DNA of 64,000 bases from Emticicia soli (GTDB lineage: Bacteria > Bacteroidota > Bacteroidia > Cytophagales > Spirosomataceae). Each line of letters starts with the position of its first letter. Position 1 is the first letter of the stretch. The position numbers and the translations under genes are program-made. The notes beneath the pieces are model-generated. The model made no database searches. It had not been told where the DNA came from and was given only the letters and a program-made list of their open reading frames with translations. This document shows positions 9,401 through 18,105 of the stretch, one piece after another. The stretch covers positions 124,001-188,000 of the forward strand of contig NZ_JBBEWC010000004.1 in assembly GCF_037860775.1 (NCBI RefSeq), written 5' to 3'.

Positions 9401-10189
9401 GAACAAAAGATATTTACCGAAAATCTGGAAACGCTTATTGAAGAACGAACCACCGAGTTATCAGATAAAAATTTGGCTCTCGAAATTTCTAATAAAGAAC
9501 TTGAATCTTTTAACTATATAGCCAGCCACGATTTACAGGAGCCACTCCGCAAAATCAGAACTTTTATTCATCTGATTGAAAAGAGTGGATTAGATAGCGA
9601 AAATAGCAAAAAGTATTTTGAGAAAATCAATTCTTCGGCACAACGCATGAGTGATTTGATTCAGTCGGTGCTTACTTATAGCCGACTGTCAAAAACTGGA
9701 GAAGATTTTGTAGAAACCGACCTGAATAAAATTCTGGAAGAAGTAAAAACAGATTTTGAATTATTGATAAAAGAGAAAAATGCTACGATTAAAAGTAATA
9801 AATTACCAATAATTAAAGCTAATGCTTTACAGATAAACCAGCTTTTTTCAAATCTGATAAGCAATTCTCTTAAATTTTCAACAGAAAGCCCTCATATCAG
9901 TATTTCTTCAAAAATTGTTAAGGGTAAGGAAATAAATGCTCAGGCGAATCCTGAACAAAAATTTGCATACCTGATATTTCAAGACAATGGTATAGGTTTC
10001 CCTGATGAATTTAAAGAAAAGATATTTAACCTTTTCCAAAGGTTACATGGCAAGTCGGAATACTCAGGTACGGGCATCGGCTTAAGTATTGTAAAGAAAA
10101 TTGTTGAGCAACACAGAGGCTATATTTCGGCAGAGTCGAAAGCAGGCGAAGGCGCTACTTTTAATATTTGGTTGCCGATGGAAGAGTAA
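6443..10189 (+). CDS. Two-kinase hybrid sensor (PAS-GAF-HK-REC-PAS-PAS-HK)
   Basis: This 1248-aa protein has no obvious membrane segment and is likely a cytoplasmic sensor. Order: PAS-like sensor (about 1-160); GAF (about 165-330); HisKA with His355 (SHEFRTP) and a full HATPase with DTGVGIP and GTGIGLS (about 460-575); receiver with Asp668 (LVLSDIMMP) and a Lys in MTKPFS (about 620-740); PAS (about 750-870); PAS_3-like fold (about 880-1000); and a second kinase of the phytochrome type with His1029 (ASHDLQEP) and an ATPase ending FQRLHGKSEYSGTGIGLS. Two complete transmitters flank one receiver, which suggests an internal relay. It starts 6 bp after the response regulator gene. The kinase at 13427 carries the same second-kinase type. 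Confidence 0.92.
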   Translation: MSEKKIHEFLTGGGEMGERIRNFNWAETSLGPPEKWPQELKTCVRIMLSSQQPIWLGWGKDLIKLYNDTYIDIVRGKHPSCLGQPASVVWKDIWRDIGPMLSKAMLKDEGTYAESQLLIMHRSGFPEETYYTFSYTPVLGDDDKPAGIICYNTTDTERIINERSLKTLQQLDSLVQKKNERDVYLQAAKALEFNKWDFPFALIYKINDEGNTGELVATAGFDEKHPTIPDIIDITSPNEYTENFCRAVSENHLVESENNGRWGDLPKGAWDIIAHHFIHVPIKSASKKYPLAILSIGLNPYRKFDDVYKNFIQLTADQISLGVNNAIAYEEERKRAQVLEELDKAKTLFFSNISHEFRTPITLMLGPLEELLNKPDIHLSPYERQHVEVTHRNALRLLKLVNTLLDFSRIESGRHQANFVPTDLSAYTKNLASNFRSVMEKAGLELIVVEDTVNTPVYIDKQMWEKIVFNLLSNAFKYTLKGQVTVKISNNNEQAVLTVEDTGVGIPAKELPYMFDRFHRVQNTAGRTHEGTGIGLSLIKELVQLHKGQISVESEEGIGSKFTVSIPLGKSHLSITQIHENSEFTEAISNVYIDEAASFLQDIKKKPTNEKTKYDASLPTILIVDDNTDMRQHIESIISTNYNTITAANGVEALRIITDQQPALVLSDIMMPVMDGIELLKVVKSDAAIAHIPIILITARAGEESRIEGYETGADDYMTKPFSANELLSRVKSQLKIARTRQEVEQRLRGFLMQAPAAIAILEGPEHTFSLTNTQFQQLIGRSHEEMLGNSLKQLFPEFEEQGIYEIFSYVYNSGEPFSANEFFISFLYQGNIRSGYWDFVIYPIKNDNGLINELMIHVIESTAQVEARKKVEASEKQFRTLAETLPQLVWMTDANGNQLYASARWEEYTGRPSSAENWIETLHPEDYDRMFQAWNNSLSTGVVYKIELRLKNKAGEYRWHFGQGEPIYNEQGEIIKWIGTFMDIHEQKIFTENLETLIEERTTELSDKNLALEISNKELESFNYIASHDLQEPLRKIRTFIHLIEKSGLDSENSKKYFEKINSSAQRMSDLIQSVLTYSRLSKTGEDFVETDLNKILEEVKTDFELLIKEKNATIKSNKLPIIKANALQINQLFSNLISNSLKFSTESPHISISSKIVKGKEINAQANPEQKFAYLIFQDNGIGFPDEFKEKIFNLFQRLHGKSEYSGTGIGLSIVKKIVEQHRGYISAESKAGEGATFNIWLPMEE

Positions 10190-10213
10190 ATTAATTAACC
10201 TAAATCATAAAAC

Positions 10214-10849
10214 ATGAACTCACTCAACTGGCTGGCTGTCTCGCAGCGTTTACAAGCCATTGCTCAAACCGGACTAGCTTATGCCGAAAGTGAATATGAC
10301 CGTGAACGTTATCAGGAAATTAATACTATTGGACAGCAAATTCTGGCACAACTAAGCAATGTTTCTATCGAGCATGTTATTCAACTTTTACCTGAAGAAA
10401 TTGGTTACCAGACTCCAAAAGTAGATATAAGGGCTGTTATTTTCCGAGGTACTGACGAGCTATTGATGGTACAGGAAACAATAGATAATAATAAATGGAC
10501 AATTCCCGGTGGCTGGGCCGATGTTGGTTATACACCCTTTGAAGTAGCCGAAAAAGAGGCTTGGGAAGAAACCGGACTGAAAGTAAAAGCCACAAGACTA
10601 CTAGCAGTATTTGATAAAAAAATGCACCCACATCCGTACCAACCCTGGTATGTTTATAAGTTTTTTATTTTGTGTGAAGTAACAGGCGGTGAACTATTAA
10701 CACAAACCAACGAAACATCGGGCATAGGTTGGGTAAACCAAAAAGACTTACCAAATCTGGAACTCTCTACCGATAGAGCCACTTATTCGCAATTAGAGAA
10801 GATGTTTGAGCTCGCCAATAATCCTGCTGCAACTGCTTTGTGTGATTAA
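10214..10849 (+). CDS. Nudix hydrolase with Nudix_N_2-type N-terminal domain
   Basis: This 211-aa protein has a helical N-terminal domain (about 1-60) of the type attached to ADP-ribose-pyrophosphatase-like Nudix enzymes. The Nudix box starts at PGGWADVGY (98-106) and ends EKEAWEETGL (113-122). Lys114 stands where the classic motif has Arg, and Asp replaces the first Glu; both changes are usual in this subgroup. Metal-binding Glu115, Glu118 and Glu119 are kept. It probably hydrolyses a nucleoside diphosphate linked to another group. It starts 24 bp after the hybrid kinase and may be the last gene of that transcript. Confidence 0.9.
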   Translation: MNSLNWLAVSQRLQAIAQTGLAYAESEYDRERYQEINTIGQQILAQLSNVSIEHVIQLLPEEIGYQTPKVDIRAVIFRGTDELLMVQETIDNNKWTIPGGWADVGYTPFEVAEKEAWEETGLKVKATRLLAVFDKKMHPHPYQPWYVYKFFILCEVTGGELLTQTNETSGIGWVNQKDLPNLELSTDRATYSQLEKMFELANNPAATALCD

Positions 10850-10884
10850 AAACATATGTCTATTATGTTTTCAACAAACTAACA

Positions 10885-11367
10885 ATGAAAAAGCCTAGAT
10901 TTGAGACTCTACAAGCAAAAAAGCTAATCGGCAAGCGCCTGACAATGTCTTTTGCCAATAACAAAACAGGTGAATTATGGGGAAGTTTTATGCCTCTGCG
11001 CAAAATTATTGGACAAGCAATAGGGAACGACCTTTACTCATTACAGGTATATGAACCTGATTTTTTTACACATTTCAACCCTCATAGGTCTTTCGAGAAA
11101 TGGGCAGCTATTGAAGTGGCCAATTTTGATACTATACCTGAGGGCATGGAAACATTTACGCTTGTGGGTGGCCTGTATGCTGTTTTTCTACACAAAGGTT
11201 CAAACACTGACACAAGTACATTTCAATATATTTTTAGTACATGGCTTCCTAATTCTGAGTACATACTCGACAACCGCCCTCATTTTGAGCTTTTAGGAGC
11301 CAAATACAAAAATGCTTCCTCAGACTCTGAAGAAGAAATTTGGATACCGGTGAGGTTGAAGGGATAA
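10885..11367 (+). CDS. GyrI-like small-molecule-binding protein
   Basis: This 160-aa protein is a stand-alone GyrI-like (AraC effector-binding/SOUL-fold) domain. The strand LIGKRLTMSF near the start, the central WGSFMPLRKII helix, the FEKWAAIEV strand and the final FELLGAKY...EEIWIPV with its conserved Glu are typical. It has no DNA-binding domain. It lies 35 bp after the Nudix gene, converges on an AraC regulator, and may bind a hydrophobic small molecule. The ligand is unknown. Confidence 0.8.
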   Translation: MKKPRFETLQAKKLIGKRLTMSFANNKTGELWGSFMPLRKIIGQAIGNDLYSLQVYEPDFFTHFNPHRSFEKWAAIEVANFDTIPEGMETFTLVGGLYAVFLHKGSNTDTSTFQYIFSTWLPNSEYILDNRPHFELLGAKYKNASSDSEEEIWIPVRLKG

Positions 11368-11375
11368 GAATCAAA

Positions 11376-12308
11376 TCAGGAGCGGAAGCCTAGTGGCGTG
11401 AATGCCGTTTGTTTTTTGAAGAAATTAGAAAAATGTGCTACTTCTTCAAACCCCAACGAGTACGCAATCTCAGACACATTCCAGTCGGTTTGCTTAAGTA
11501 ATATTTTAGCTTCTTTAATAATCCGGCCGCTGATAAGGTCAGTAGTTGTTTTACCCGTATTCTCTTTCAAAACCTTGTTTAGGTGATTTACGTGTACGGC
11601 TAGTCTATCGGCATAGTCTTTGGCAGTACGCAGGTTTAGTTTCTGCTGAGGCGATTCTATCGGGAACTGGCGCTCTAGTAATTCGATGAATAAAGACGAA
11701 ACTCTAGCAGAAGCATTATGGCTGGTATATAGTGCTGTAATAGGCTGTAATTTTTGCCCGTAATGTATCAACTCTAAAACATAATTTCGTATTAAATCAT
11801 ATTTATAGGCGTAGTCAGATGTTAATTCCTTGTGCATTTTTCTGAATATATAACTGATTTCTTCCACCTCTTCATCTGAAAGCTGAAAGACCGGATACCC
11901 GCCTGATTTAAAAATCGGAAGGTCGTCAAGCACAACACCACTTTTATTTTTAATCAGGAACTCATCAGTAAATACACAAAAATGACCTGATTGATTAGCA
12001 TCTTTAGGCACATAATGGTAAGGAATTTTTGGCGATGCAAAGAGTAGCGCGTTCTTCTCAATATCAATCACTTTATCAGCGTACTCAGCCTTATTTCTGC
12101 CTTTAATCAAGCTTATTTTATAATAAGCCCTACGATTATAAGGCATAACCGGCTTTTCCTTGATTTGTTTCGTGATTTCTGCGATATTAAACACATTAAA
12201 GTGTCCAATCTCCTTGCTATAGTCTTTTGGCAAAAGAGAAATTATGTCGCCGTCATCAGTAGTATAGCTGGTTTGTTTATAAAACTCTTCTATCGAAATT
12301 AATTCCAT
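11376..12308 (-). CDS. AraC-family transcriptional regulator
   Basis: The C-terminal 100 or so residues form a double helix-turn-helix: DYADRLAVHVNHLNKVLKE, then WNVSEIAYSLGFEEVAHFSNFFKK, the classic AraC second helix-turn-helix ending FTPLGFR. The N-terminal part is a cupin-like sensor domain. The frame reaches 12392, but the ATG at 12308 (MELISIEEFYKQ) removes a basic leader that homologues would not need; the upstream ATG at 12392 is possible. It converges with the GyrI-like gene (8 bp between stops) and lies downstream of the methyltransferase gene on the same strand. Confidence 0.88.
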   Translation of the reverse strand: MELISIEEFYKQTSYTTDDGDIISLLPKDYSKEIGHFNVFNIAEITKQIKEKPVMPYNRRAYYKISLIKGRNKAEYADKVIDIEKNALLFASPKIPYHYVPKDANQSGHFCVFTDEFLIKNKSGVVLDDLPIFKSGGYPVFQLSDEEVEEISYIFRKMHKELTSDYAYKYDLIRNYVLELIHYGQKLQPITALYTSHNASARVSSLFIELLERQFPIESPQQKLNLRTAKDYADRLAVHVNHLNKVLKENTGKTTTDLISGRIIKEAKILLKQTDWNVSEIAYSLGFEEVAHFSNFFKKQTAFTPLGFRS

Positions 12309-12432
12309 ACGCTTGTCTTTAATAAGAACCTGTTTAAACCTATTTCTTTTGCCTACGAATGGCTCATTCTCGCCATTAAATAAAAAGTTCAAACAGATTC
12401 TAACTCAAAATAATAGATTGAATCCTAATTAA

Positions 12433-13197
12433 TCAAAATTTTGCTTCCATGATTATTCGCTTAAACGGATAAAACACTGGTGTTTTTGGGAATCTGATTT
12501 TCAGACGCTTTTTGTATTCAGCAATAAAATGATTTTTTACTTCGCTGCTCAGTTTTTCGATATACGGAATCAAGGTTGTGCCCGATACCCAATCAAACAA
12601 AGCATCGGTATCTTTTAACACCAGCGGATAGATTTTTTCGAAAACAGTCATGCCTTTGCTGCCATTCTCAAAAAGTATTTGTGCGTATCGTTCTATATCT
12701 AGCACCGGGGTATCACGCTTCCAATTGTTAAGAGCCGAGCTAAATGGTTCTTCGCCGGCTAACCTATGCAAAATAAGGTTTGCTGCATTTTGGGTTTGGT
12801 CAGGTATCTGAATCACCAATTGTCCCTCAGGTTTTAGCATAGCAATAATACGGGGTAATATTTCTTCATGATTATTTACCCATTGAATAGCTGCATTCGA
12901 AAAAACCAAATCCCATTTGGTAGCTTGTTGCAGTTGTTCTTCAATGCTCCTTAGTTCAAATGTTACTTGCTCGTTTGCAAACGCTTTTGAGTCGTTGAGC
13001 ATTTCAGCCGAAGAATCAATACCTGTTACTTTTGAGCCTGGCAATGCATCGGCTAGTTTCCTTGTCAGTTCACCCGTACCACAGCCTAAATCTATTGCAT
13101 CAATTTGAGGCTTTATTGTTATTAAGTTCAGGCAATCATAAAATGGAGCAAATCGCTCTGACTTGTATTTATTGTAGGTATCAGGGTTCCAAGCCAT
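12433..13197 (-). CDS. tam: Trans-aconitate 2-methyltransferase-like SAM methyltransferase
   Basis: This 254-aa class I methyltransferase has the start pattern MAWNPDTYNKYKSERFAPF of Tam proteins, then the SAM-binding AIDLGCGTGELTRKLA (motif I) and VFSNAAIQWV (motif IV). Length and the C-terminal cap match Tam, which methyl-esterifies trans-aconitate with S-adenosylmethionine. Substrate assignment is by family resemblance only. It is divergent from the CheB-CheR kinase gene. Confidence 0.82.
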   Translation of the reverse strand: MAWNPDTYNKYKSERFAPFYDCLNLITIKPQIDAIDLGCGTGELTRKLADALPGSKVTGIDSSAEMLNDSKAFANEQVTFELRSIEEQLQQATKWDLVFSNAAIQWVNNHEEILPRIIAMLKPEGQLVIQIPDQTQNAANLILHRLAGEEPFSSALNNWKRDTPVLDIERYAQILFENGSKGMTVFEKIYPLVLKDTDALFDWVSGTTLIPYIEKLSSEVKNHFIAEYKKRLKIRFPKTPVFYPFKRIIMEAKF

Positions 13198-13337
13198 ATT
13201 CTTGTTTTAGTTTTCAGGTCTCTTATTTATTATTACAAATAAAACTCAAAAAGGTTTCAGAAGGGTTATAATCATAAAACAATTACTTTGATGTATGCAA
13301 GGTTTTCAAAATTAGAAAGAAATTCTAAAAAAATCCC

Positions 13338-13345
13338 TAACTTTG
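13338..13345 (+). promoter_or_regulatory. Candidate -7 element (TAACTTTG) before the CheB-CheR kinase
   Basis: TAACTTTG fits the Bacteroidota TAnnTTTG element 82 bp upstream of the ATG at 13427. No TTG is found 19-21 bp upstream, so the match is half a promoter only. Confidence 0.3.
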
Positions 13346-13426
13346 GTTTCTCCTAATTATTTAGGGTGTCACCTTTATTTTTGGCTTATAACCTTACCCA
13401 TTAGACTCGACTAACCCTTGTCCATT

Positions 13427-16400
13427 ATGAGTAAAAAACACTCTGCACTACTTTCGCACGTCCCACAAGATTTCACAATAGTTGGTTTAGGGGCTTCTGC
13501 CGGAGGCGTAGAAGCATTTCAACGATTCGTTGCTGCAATTCCTAAAAATTCGGGTATGGCCTATGTAATGGTTTTACATTTACATCCAGACCACGATAGT
13601 ATTTTACCCGAAATACTATCTAGTCATACCGAGTTACCTGTATTGGAGATAAGCGACGATATTAATATAAAACCTGACCACATTTACGTAATTCCTGAAA
13701 ACAAAATATTAATTACTGTTGATGGTGTATTAAAGTTGCTGCCTCGTGATAATGAAAATCCCGTAGTTTATTCAATTGATATTTTCTTCAATTCTCTTGG
13801 CGAAATACATCAGAATAATGCCATTGGCGTAGTACTTTCAGGTAATGGCAATGATGGAACCTTTGGCTTAAAAGCTATAAAAAAATACGGCGGTATTACC
13901 TTTGCGCAAATACCTGAGTCTGCCGGCTTTCCGCAGATGCCACAAAACGCTATTGAAGCCGAAGCAGTAGATTTTGTTTTACCTGTTGAAAAAATACCTG
14001 AGCAATTAATAAAGCTACAACAGGTAGTTGACAAGAATTATCCTGGCGACGACGAAAAGTCTATCCCTCGCAGTTATGAAGAGATTCTTAAACAAATTAT
14101 TTTTCTGGTTCGTCAGCACAAAGGCATCGATTTCAGCTATTATAAAGAGTCTACACTTCGCCGCCGAATAGCCCGCCGCATGGGTCTTTGCCGATACGAA
14201 GATGTTGCCGAATACTACGAGTTTCTGAAAACTAACAAAGAAGAACTTGAACTCTTACTAAAAGATTTTCTGATACCTGTTACCTCTTTCTTTCGTGATG
14301 CTAAAACGTTTCAGGCATTAGCCGACAGAGTTTTTCCTCACTTACTAGAAAGTAAATTAAGCCAAAGTACTATAAGAATATGGGTAGCCGGTTGCTCGTC
14401 GGGCGAAGAAGCCTATTCTATTGCCATAAGTCTGCATCATTTTTTATCTTCACGTGCCCCAGACATAAAAATTCAGGTTTTTGCCACTGATATTTCAGAA
14501 AGTAATATTGCCAAAGCACGCTCAGGCACCTACAATGCCTTAGATATACAGGCTATTCCGGCACATTTGTTAGATACTTATTTTATTAAGGTTGATAATA
14601 ATACTTATCAGATAAATAAGACCATCCGAAACAGTTGTGTTTTTGCCGTACATAACTTCTTGAAAGATCCTCCTTTCTCGAAAATAGATTTGGTTACTTG
14701 CAGGAATGTACTCATTTATATGACTACTTTCTTACAGAAAAAAGCCCTTACAACTTTTCATTATGCCCTTAAAGAAAAAGGGGTTTTATGGCTTGGCAAG
14801 TCAGAAACTGCCAATGTAGTATCTGATTTGTTTACGCTTATCAGCAATCACGATAAATTCTTCAGCCGAAAATATACCACTAGCCATTTTACACAAGACT
14901 CTCATGAAAGTATTGACGAAACCAGAAACTATAAAACCGATACAATCCATACACCCATGATAAGTCAGGCTGATTTTCAGAAAAATGCTGATGAAATACT
15001 GCTGAATCACTATACGCCACCTTGTGTAATTGTGAGCGACCAGAACGACATCATTCATTTCAGAGGTGATACCTCGTTGTTTTTTATGCCATCGCCTGGC
15101 AAAGCAAGCCTGAATGTGCTCAAAATGGTGCGCAAAGAATTAGCCTTTGATTTGCGGAATCTCTTACATAAAGCGCATGCAGAAAAAGAGGTAGTAAACA
15201 AAGAAAATATATTAGTGAAGCATGGCACTGAGTCTTATCTGGTTTCGATTGAGGTCATTCCTTTGTTGCAATCAGTTGCCTTGCATTTCCTGATTGTATT
15301 TAGTAAAAGAGCTGTTTTACCAACAGAATCGGAGCCATATAAACGTGGCACCAAGAGGAACAAAAAGAGCTTTGAGGAACTCCACATTGAGCAACTCGAA
15401 AAAGAATTGGCACAGATACGCCAGGATATCCTGAATATTACCGAGAGCCAGGAAGCGGCTAACGAAGAACTACAAAATGCCAACGAAGAATTATTGAGTA
15501 GTAGTGAAGAGTTACAAACACTAAACGAAGAACTGGAAACCTCAAAAGAGGAATTACAGTCGGGCAATGAAGAACTGATTTCGATGAATCAGGAATTGAT
15601 TAACCGACAAGAACACCTGAGCCGAACGCAAGCACAGTTAGAAGAGCTTAATAAAAAACTAATCATTCAGAATAGAGCTTTTGAGGGAGCCCAGGTGAGT
15701 TCTAAAATGGGTAGTATGACCTGGAATTTGGAAACCGATGAATTTACTTATTCTGATAATCTCTTCCGTATTTTCGGTTATAAGCCAAAAGATTTTACAC
15801 CGACCGTAAAAAAACTAAAAAGCTTTGTACACCCCGATGACCTGCCCGATTTAGAAAAAATAAGCAAGAAACTGCTGGTAAAGAAAAAAATAAGTGAGTT
15901 GTCGTTTCGGGCTTATACCAAAGATGGCTCGCTTAAATATATAAAAGGCACAGGAGGTATATTAAGCCTTGGTACTGAAAATATGCTGGTAGCCAGCCTA
16001 CAAGATGTAACTGAAGATGTACTACTGAATAAAAACCTTCAGCTACGTGAAGCACAGTTATCAGAATCGCAACGCATAGGAAAAATAGGCAGTTGGGAGA
16101 TTGATTTTGCAAGTAATACAATTCAGTGGTCAGACGAAAACTACCGCCTGTATGGCTATAAGCCTAAAGAAATTGTAATAGATTTTGATACTTTTGGGCG
16201 TGTGCACCCTGAAGATATTGAGATACTGAGAGAAGCAATTGAAAAATCAAGAAAATCAGGGGAGGCTTTTGAATCAGAGTATCGCCGCTATGATAAGCAA
16301 GGTTCTTTACGCTATATTTATTCTAAAGGCGATGTGCGTAAAGATAAAAAAGGAGTACCTACTGGTATGCTATGTATAAGCATTGATTTGACAGAGCTTC

Positions 16401-17179
16401 GCCTAAAAGAGCAAAAATTACTTGAGACTTTCCAGCAACTTGAAAGTAAAAATATAGAACTTGAGCATAGCAATGCCGAACTGGCCTCGTTTAGTTATAT
16501 TGCATCTCATGATTTGGGCGACCCACTCTATAAAATCCAGGCCTTTACTGAGCGTATTATGCTGAAAGAAGAATTGTCTGAAACAGCACAAGACTATTTC
16601 TCGCGCATTATCAGGTCAACACAACGCATGAAAAGCCTATTAGCAGACTTGTTGAATTTCTCAAGAATGACAACCGACGAGGCGATATTTGCCAAAACCG
16701 ATTTGAATGTGCTACTTGATGAAGCAAAACAAAGCTTAAGCGAGAGAATAGAAGAGAAAAAAGCAATAATAGAAGCAGATACGCTGCCTACGCTCAATAT
16801 TATACCTACGCAGTTTTATCAGTTATTCACTAATATTATTTCAAACTCAATTAAATATAGCAAAAAAGACGTTACACCACTAATAGTGATTAAAACCCAA
16901 TTGATGTTGGGTGAAGAAATAGACGACGCAAGGGCTATTAATAATAAAAAGTATTGGAAAATAAGTTTTACAGATAATGGTATAGGATTCGAGCAACAAT
17001 ACGAAAACAAGATTTTTGAGCTTTTCCAGCGTTTACACGGAAAAACAGAGTATTCGGGTACGGGCATTGGCCTCACTATCTGTCGTAAAGTTGTTCAGAA
17101 TCATGAGGGCCTCATAGAGGTGTTTGGAAGACCAAACATTGGGGCTACTTTTAACGTGTATATACCAGAACGAGATTAA
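13427..17179 (+). CDS. CheB-CheR-PAS-PAS-histidine kinase fusion
   Basis: The start is taken at ATG 13427 rather than a TTG nine bases upstream, giving 1250 aa. Order: CheB methylesterase (about 10-195) with triad Ser24 (GASAGG), His51 (VLHLHP) and Asp143 (GNGNDG); CheR N-terminal helices (about 210-260); CheR methyltransferase with VAGCSSGEEAYS for SAM binding (to about 460); a PAS-like linker; a long Glu/Asn-rich coiled coil of EEL repeats (about 660-770); two PAS domains (about 785-1020); and a kinase with His1028 (ASHDLGDP) and an ATPase ending FQRLHGKTEYSGTGIGL. No N-terminal receiver is present to gate CheB. No chemoreceptor is nearby, so its methylation target is unknown. Confidence 0.92.
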   Translation: MSKKHSALLSHVPQDFTIVGLGASAGGVEAFQRFVAAIPKNSGMAYVMVLHLHPDHDSILPEILSSHTELPVLEISDDINIKPDHIYVIPENKILITVDGVLKLLPRDNENPVVYSIDIFFNSLGEIHQNNAIGVVLSGNGNDGTFGLKAIKKYGGITFAQIPESAGFPQMPQNAIEAEAVDFVLPVEKIPEQLIKLQQVVDKNYPGDDEKSIPRSYEEILKQIIFLVRQHKGIDFSYYKESTLRRRIARRMGLCRYEDVAEYYEFLKTNKEELELLLKDFLIPVTSFFRDAKTFQALADRVFPHLLESKLSQSTIRIWVAGCSSGEEAYSIAISLHHFLSSRAPDIKIQVFATDISESNIAKARSGTYNALDIQAIPAHLLDTYFIKVDNNTYQINKTIRNSCVFAVHNFLKDPPFSKIDLVTCRNVLIYMTTFLQKKALTTFHYALKEKGVLWLGKSETANVVSDLFTLISNHDKFFSRKYTTSHFTQDSHESIDETRNYKTDTIHTPMISQADFQKNADEILLNHYTPPCVIVSDQNDIIHFRGDTSLFFMPSPGKASLNVLKMVRKELAFDLRNLLHKAHAEKEVVNKENILVKHGTESYLVSIEVIPLLQSVALHFLIVFSKRAVLPTESEPYKRGTKRNKKSFEELHIEQLEKELAQIRQDILNITESQEAANEELQNANEELLSSSEELQTLNEELETSKEELQSGNEELISMNQELINRQEHLSRTQAQLEELNKKLIIQNRAFEGAQVSSKMGSMTWNLETDEFTYSDNLFRIFGYKPKDFTPTVKKLKSFVHPDDLPDLEKISKKLLVKKKISELSFRAYTKDGSLKYIKGTGGILSLGTENMLVASLQDVTEDVLLNKNLQLREAQLSESQRIGKIGSWEIDFASNTIQWSDENYRLYGYKPKEIVIDFDTFGRVHPEDIEILREAIEKSRKSGEAFESEYRRYDKQGSLRYIYSKGDVRKDKKGVPTGMLCISIDLTELRLKEQKLLETFQQLESKNIELEHSNAELASFSYIASHDLGDPLYKIQAFTERIMLKEELSETAQDYFSRIIRSTQRMKSLLADLLNFSRMTTDEAIFAKTDLNVLLDEAKQSLSERIEEKKAIIEADTLPTLNIIPTQFYQLFTNIISNSIKYSKKDVTPLIVIKTQLMLGEEIDDARAINNKKYWKISFTDNGIGFEQQYENKIFELFQRLHGKTEYSGTGIGLTICRKVVQNHEGLIEVFGRPNIGATFNVYIPERD

Positions 17180-17203
17180 GTATAAGTAGACTACGACTTA
17201 GCC

Positions 17204-17596
17204 ATGTTGAAGCGATATTTGTATGCCTCGGTGGCCGGTATTAGTATCGGCCTTGTTACCATTTATGTACTACCGGCTGAATTTGAACTTTTTCTGTGGC
17301 CCGTGCTCATTGTTGTCATTGGTTACTTTGCAGCCAGAACAGCAGACCAAGGTCTGTTCTGGCTCGGATTCAGATATGCCATAGTAGTAGGTATAAGTAT
17401 CTCTTTTACGCATCTTATTCTAACCAACGATTATTTCCTGAGCCACCCCGAAGAAAAACAACATATAGAAGATTATAACCGCAGCCTTGCTCCTCAACTT
17501 GTTTTGTTGATGTGGGCTCCTGTGTATTGGCTTATTTTGGGAGCTTTATCTGGTTTACTAACTGTTTTATGGTCGAAAGTAAATAAGGCCGATTAA
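17204..17596 (+). CDS. Four-TM membrane protein of unknown function
   Basis: This 130-aa protein has about four hydrophobic segments (6-24, 29-45, 53-72, 97-122) and a short charged loop with HPEEKQHIEDYN. It starts 24 bp after the CheB-CheR kinase stop on the same strand, so it is probably co-transcribed. No known family or catalytic motif is visible. A membrane partner for the sensor is possible but purely inferred. Confidence 0.65.
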   Translation: MLKRYLYASVAGISIGLVTIYVLPAEFELFLWPVLIVVIGYFAARTADQGLFWLGFRYAIVVGISISFTHLILTNDYFLSHPEEKQHIEDYNRSLAPQLVLLMWAPVYWLILGALSGLLTVLWSKVNKAD

Positions 17597-17605
17597 CCGC
17601 TGGTA

Positions 17606-17890
17606 TCAGTTCCACTTTGTACCTGAAGCTACCATAAAAATAATGGCAAGTGCAGCCAAGAGCGCAGGTATTGCCAGAGCTCCGGTCAGGATTTTTGCCA
17701 GTGTCAGATTCCCTCCCGATTTCAGATAGAGTGTACCTATCAACAATGCAGCTAAAACTGCTAACAATGCAGCCCAGATTGTAATATTGACCGACGAAAC
17801 AGAGCCATCGGCTAAACCTATAAAGAAAAAATACAGAGCTACTAAAGCCACGGTGGCATCGATACCCCAAAATATCCAGAATAAAAGCAT
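17606..17890 (-). CDS. Small three-TM membrane protein
   Basis: This 94-aa protein is almost entirely hydrophobic, with three probable membrane helices (about 5-27, 33-55, 64-90) and few charges. I do not recognise a family. It converges with the preceding plus-strand gene (9 bp between stops). An overlapping same-strand frame at 17532-17870 is less protein-like and is treated as a shadow. Confidence 0.6.
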   Translation of the reverse strand: MLLFWIFWGIDATVALVALYFFFIGLADGSVSSVNITIWAALLAVLAALLIGTLYLKSGGNLTLAKILTGALAIPALLAALAIIFMVASGTKWN

Positions 17891-18005
17891 AGCAGTTAAA
17901 GTAAAAGCATGTAAAGATTTCTGGAGTAAATATGGGAGTAATAAGATTAAGTAAATAATTTTTCAGGCTGAACAGGTAGATATTTCTACTGAGTGGTAAA
18001 AGAAA

Positions 18006-18040
18006 GCCCCGGAATGCTTCATTAAGAAATATTCCGAGGC
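18006..18040 (-). terminator. Imperfect hairpin terminator for the lipoprotein gene at 18106
   Basis: GCCCCGGAAT at 18006-18015 pairs with ATTCCGAGGC at 18031-18040, with one mismatch and a 15-nt loop. It lies 66 bp past the minus-strand stop at 18106, and read on the minus strand it leads into a T-rich tract. Confidence 0.5.
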
Positions 18041-18105
18041 ATCTAAGACATACATTGTTTTATACTAATAATAGGTAGTACGTAAAAAATATTGCGTTTC
18101 AGGCA

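Noticed and set aside
17532..17870. 112-aa frame on the minus strand
   Set aside because: It overlaps the more protein-like 94-aa membrane protein at 17606-17890 in another frame and runs into the convergent plus-strand gene.
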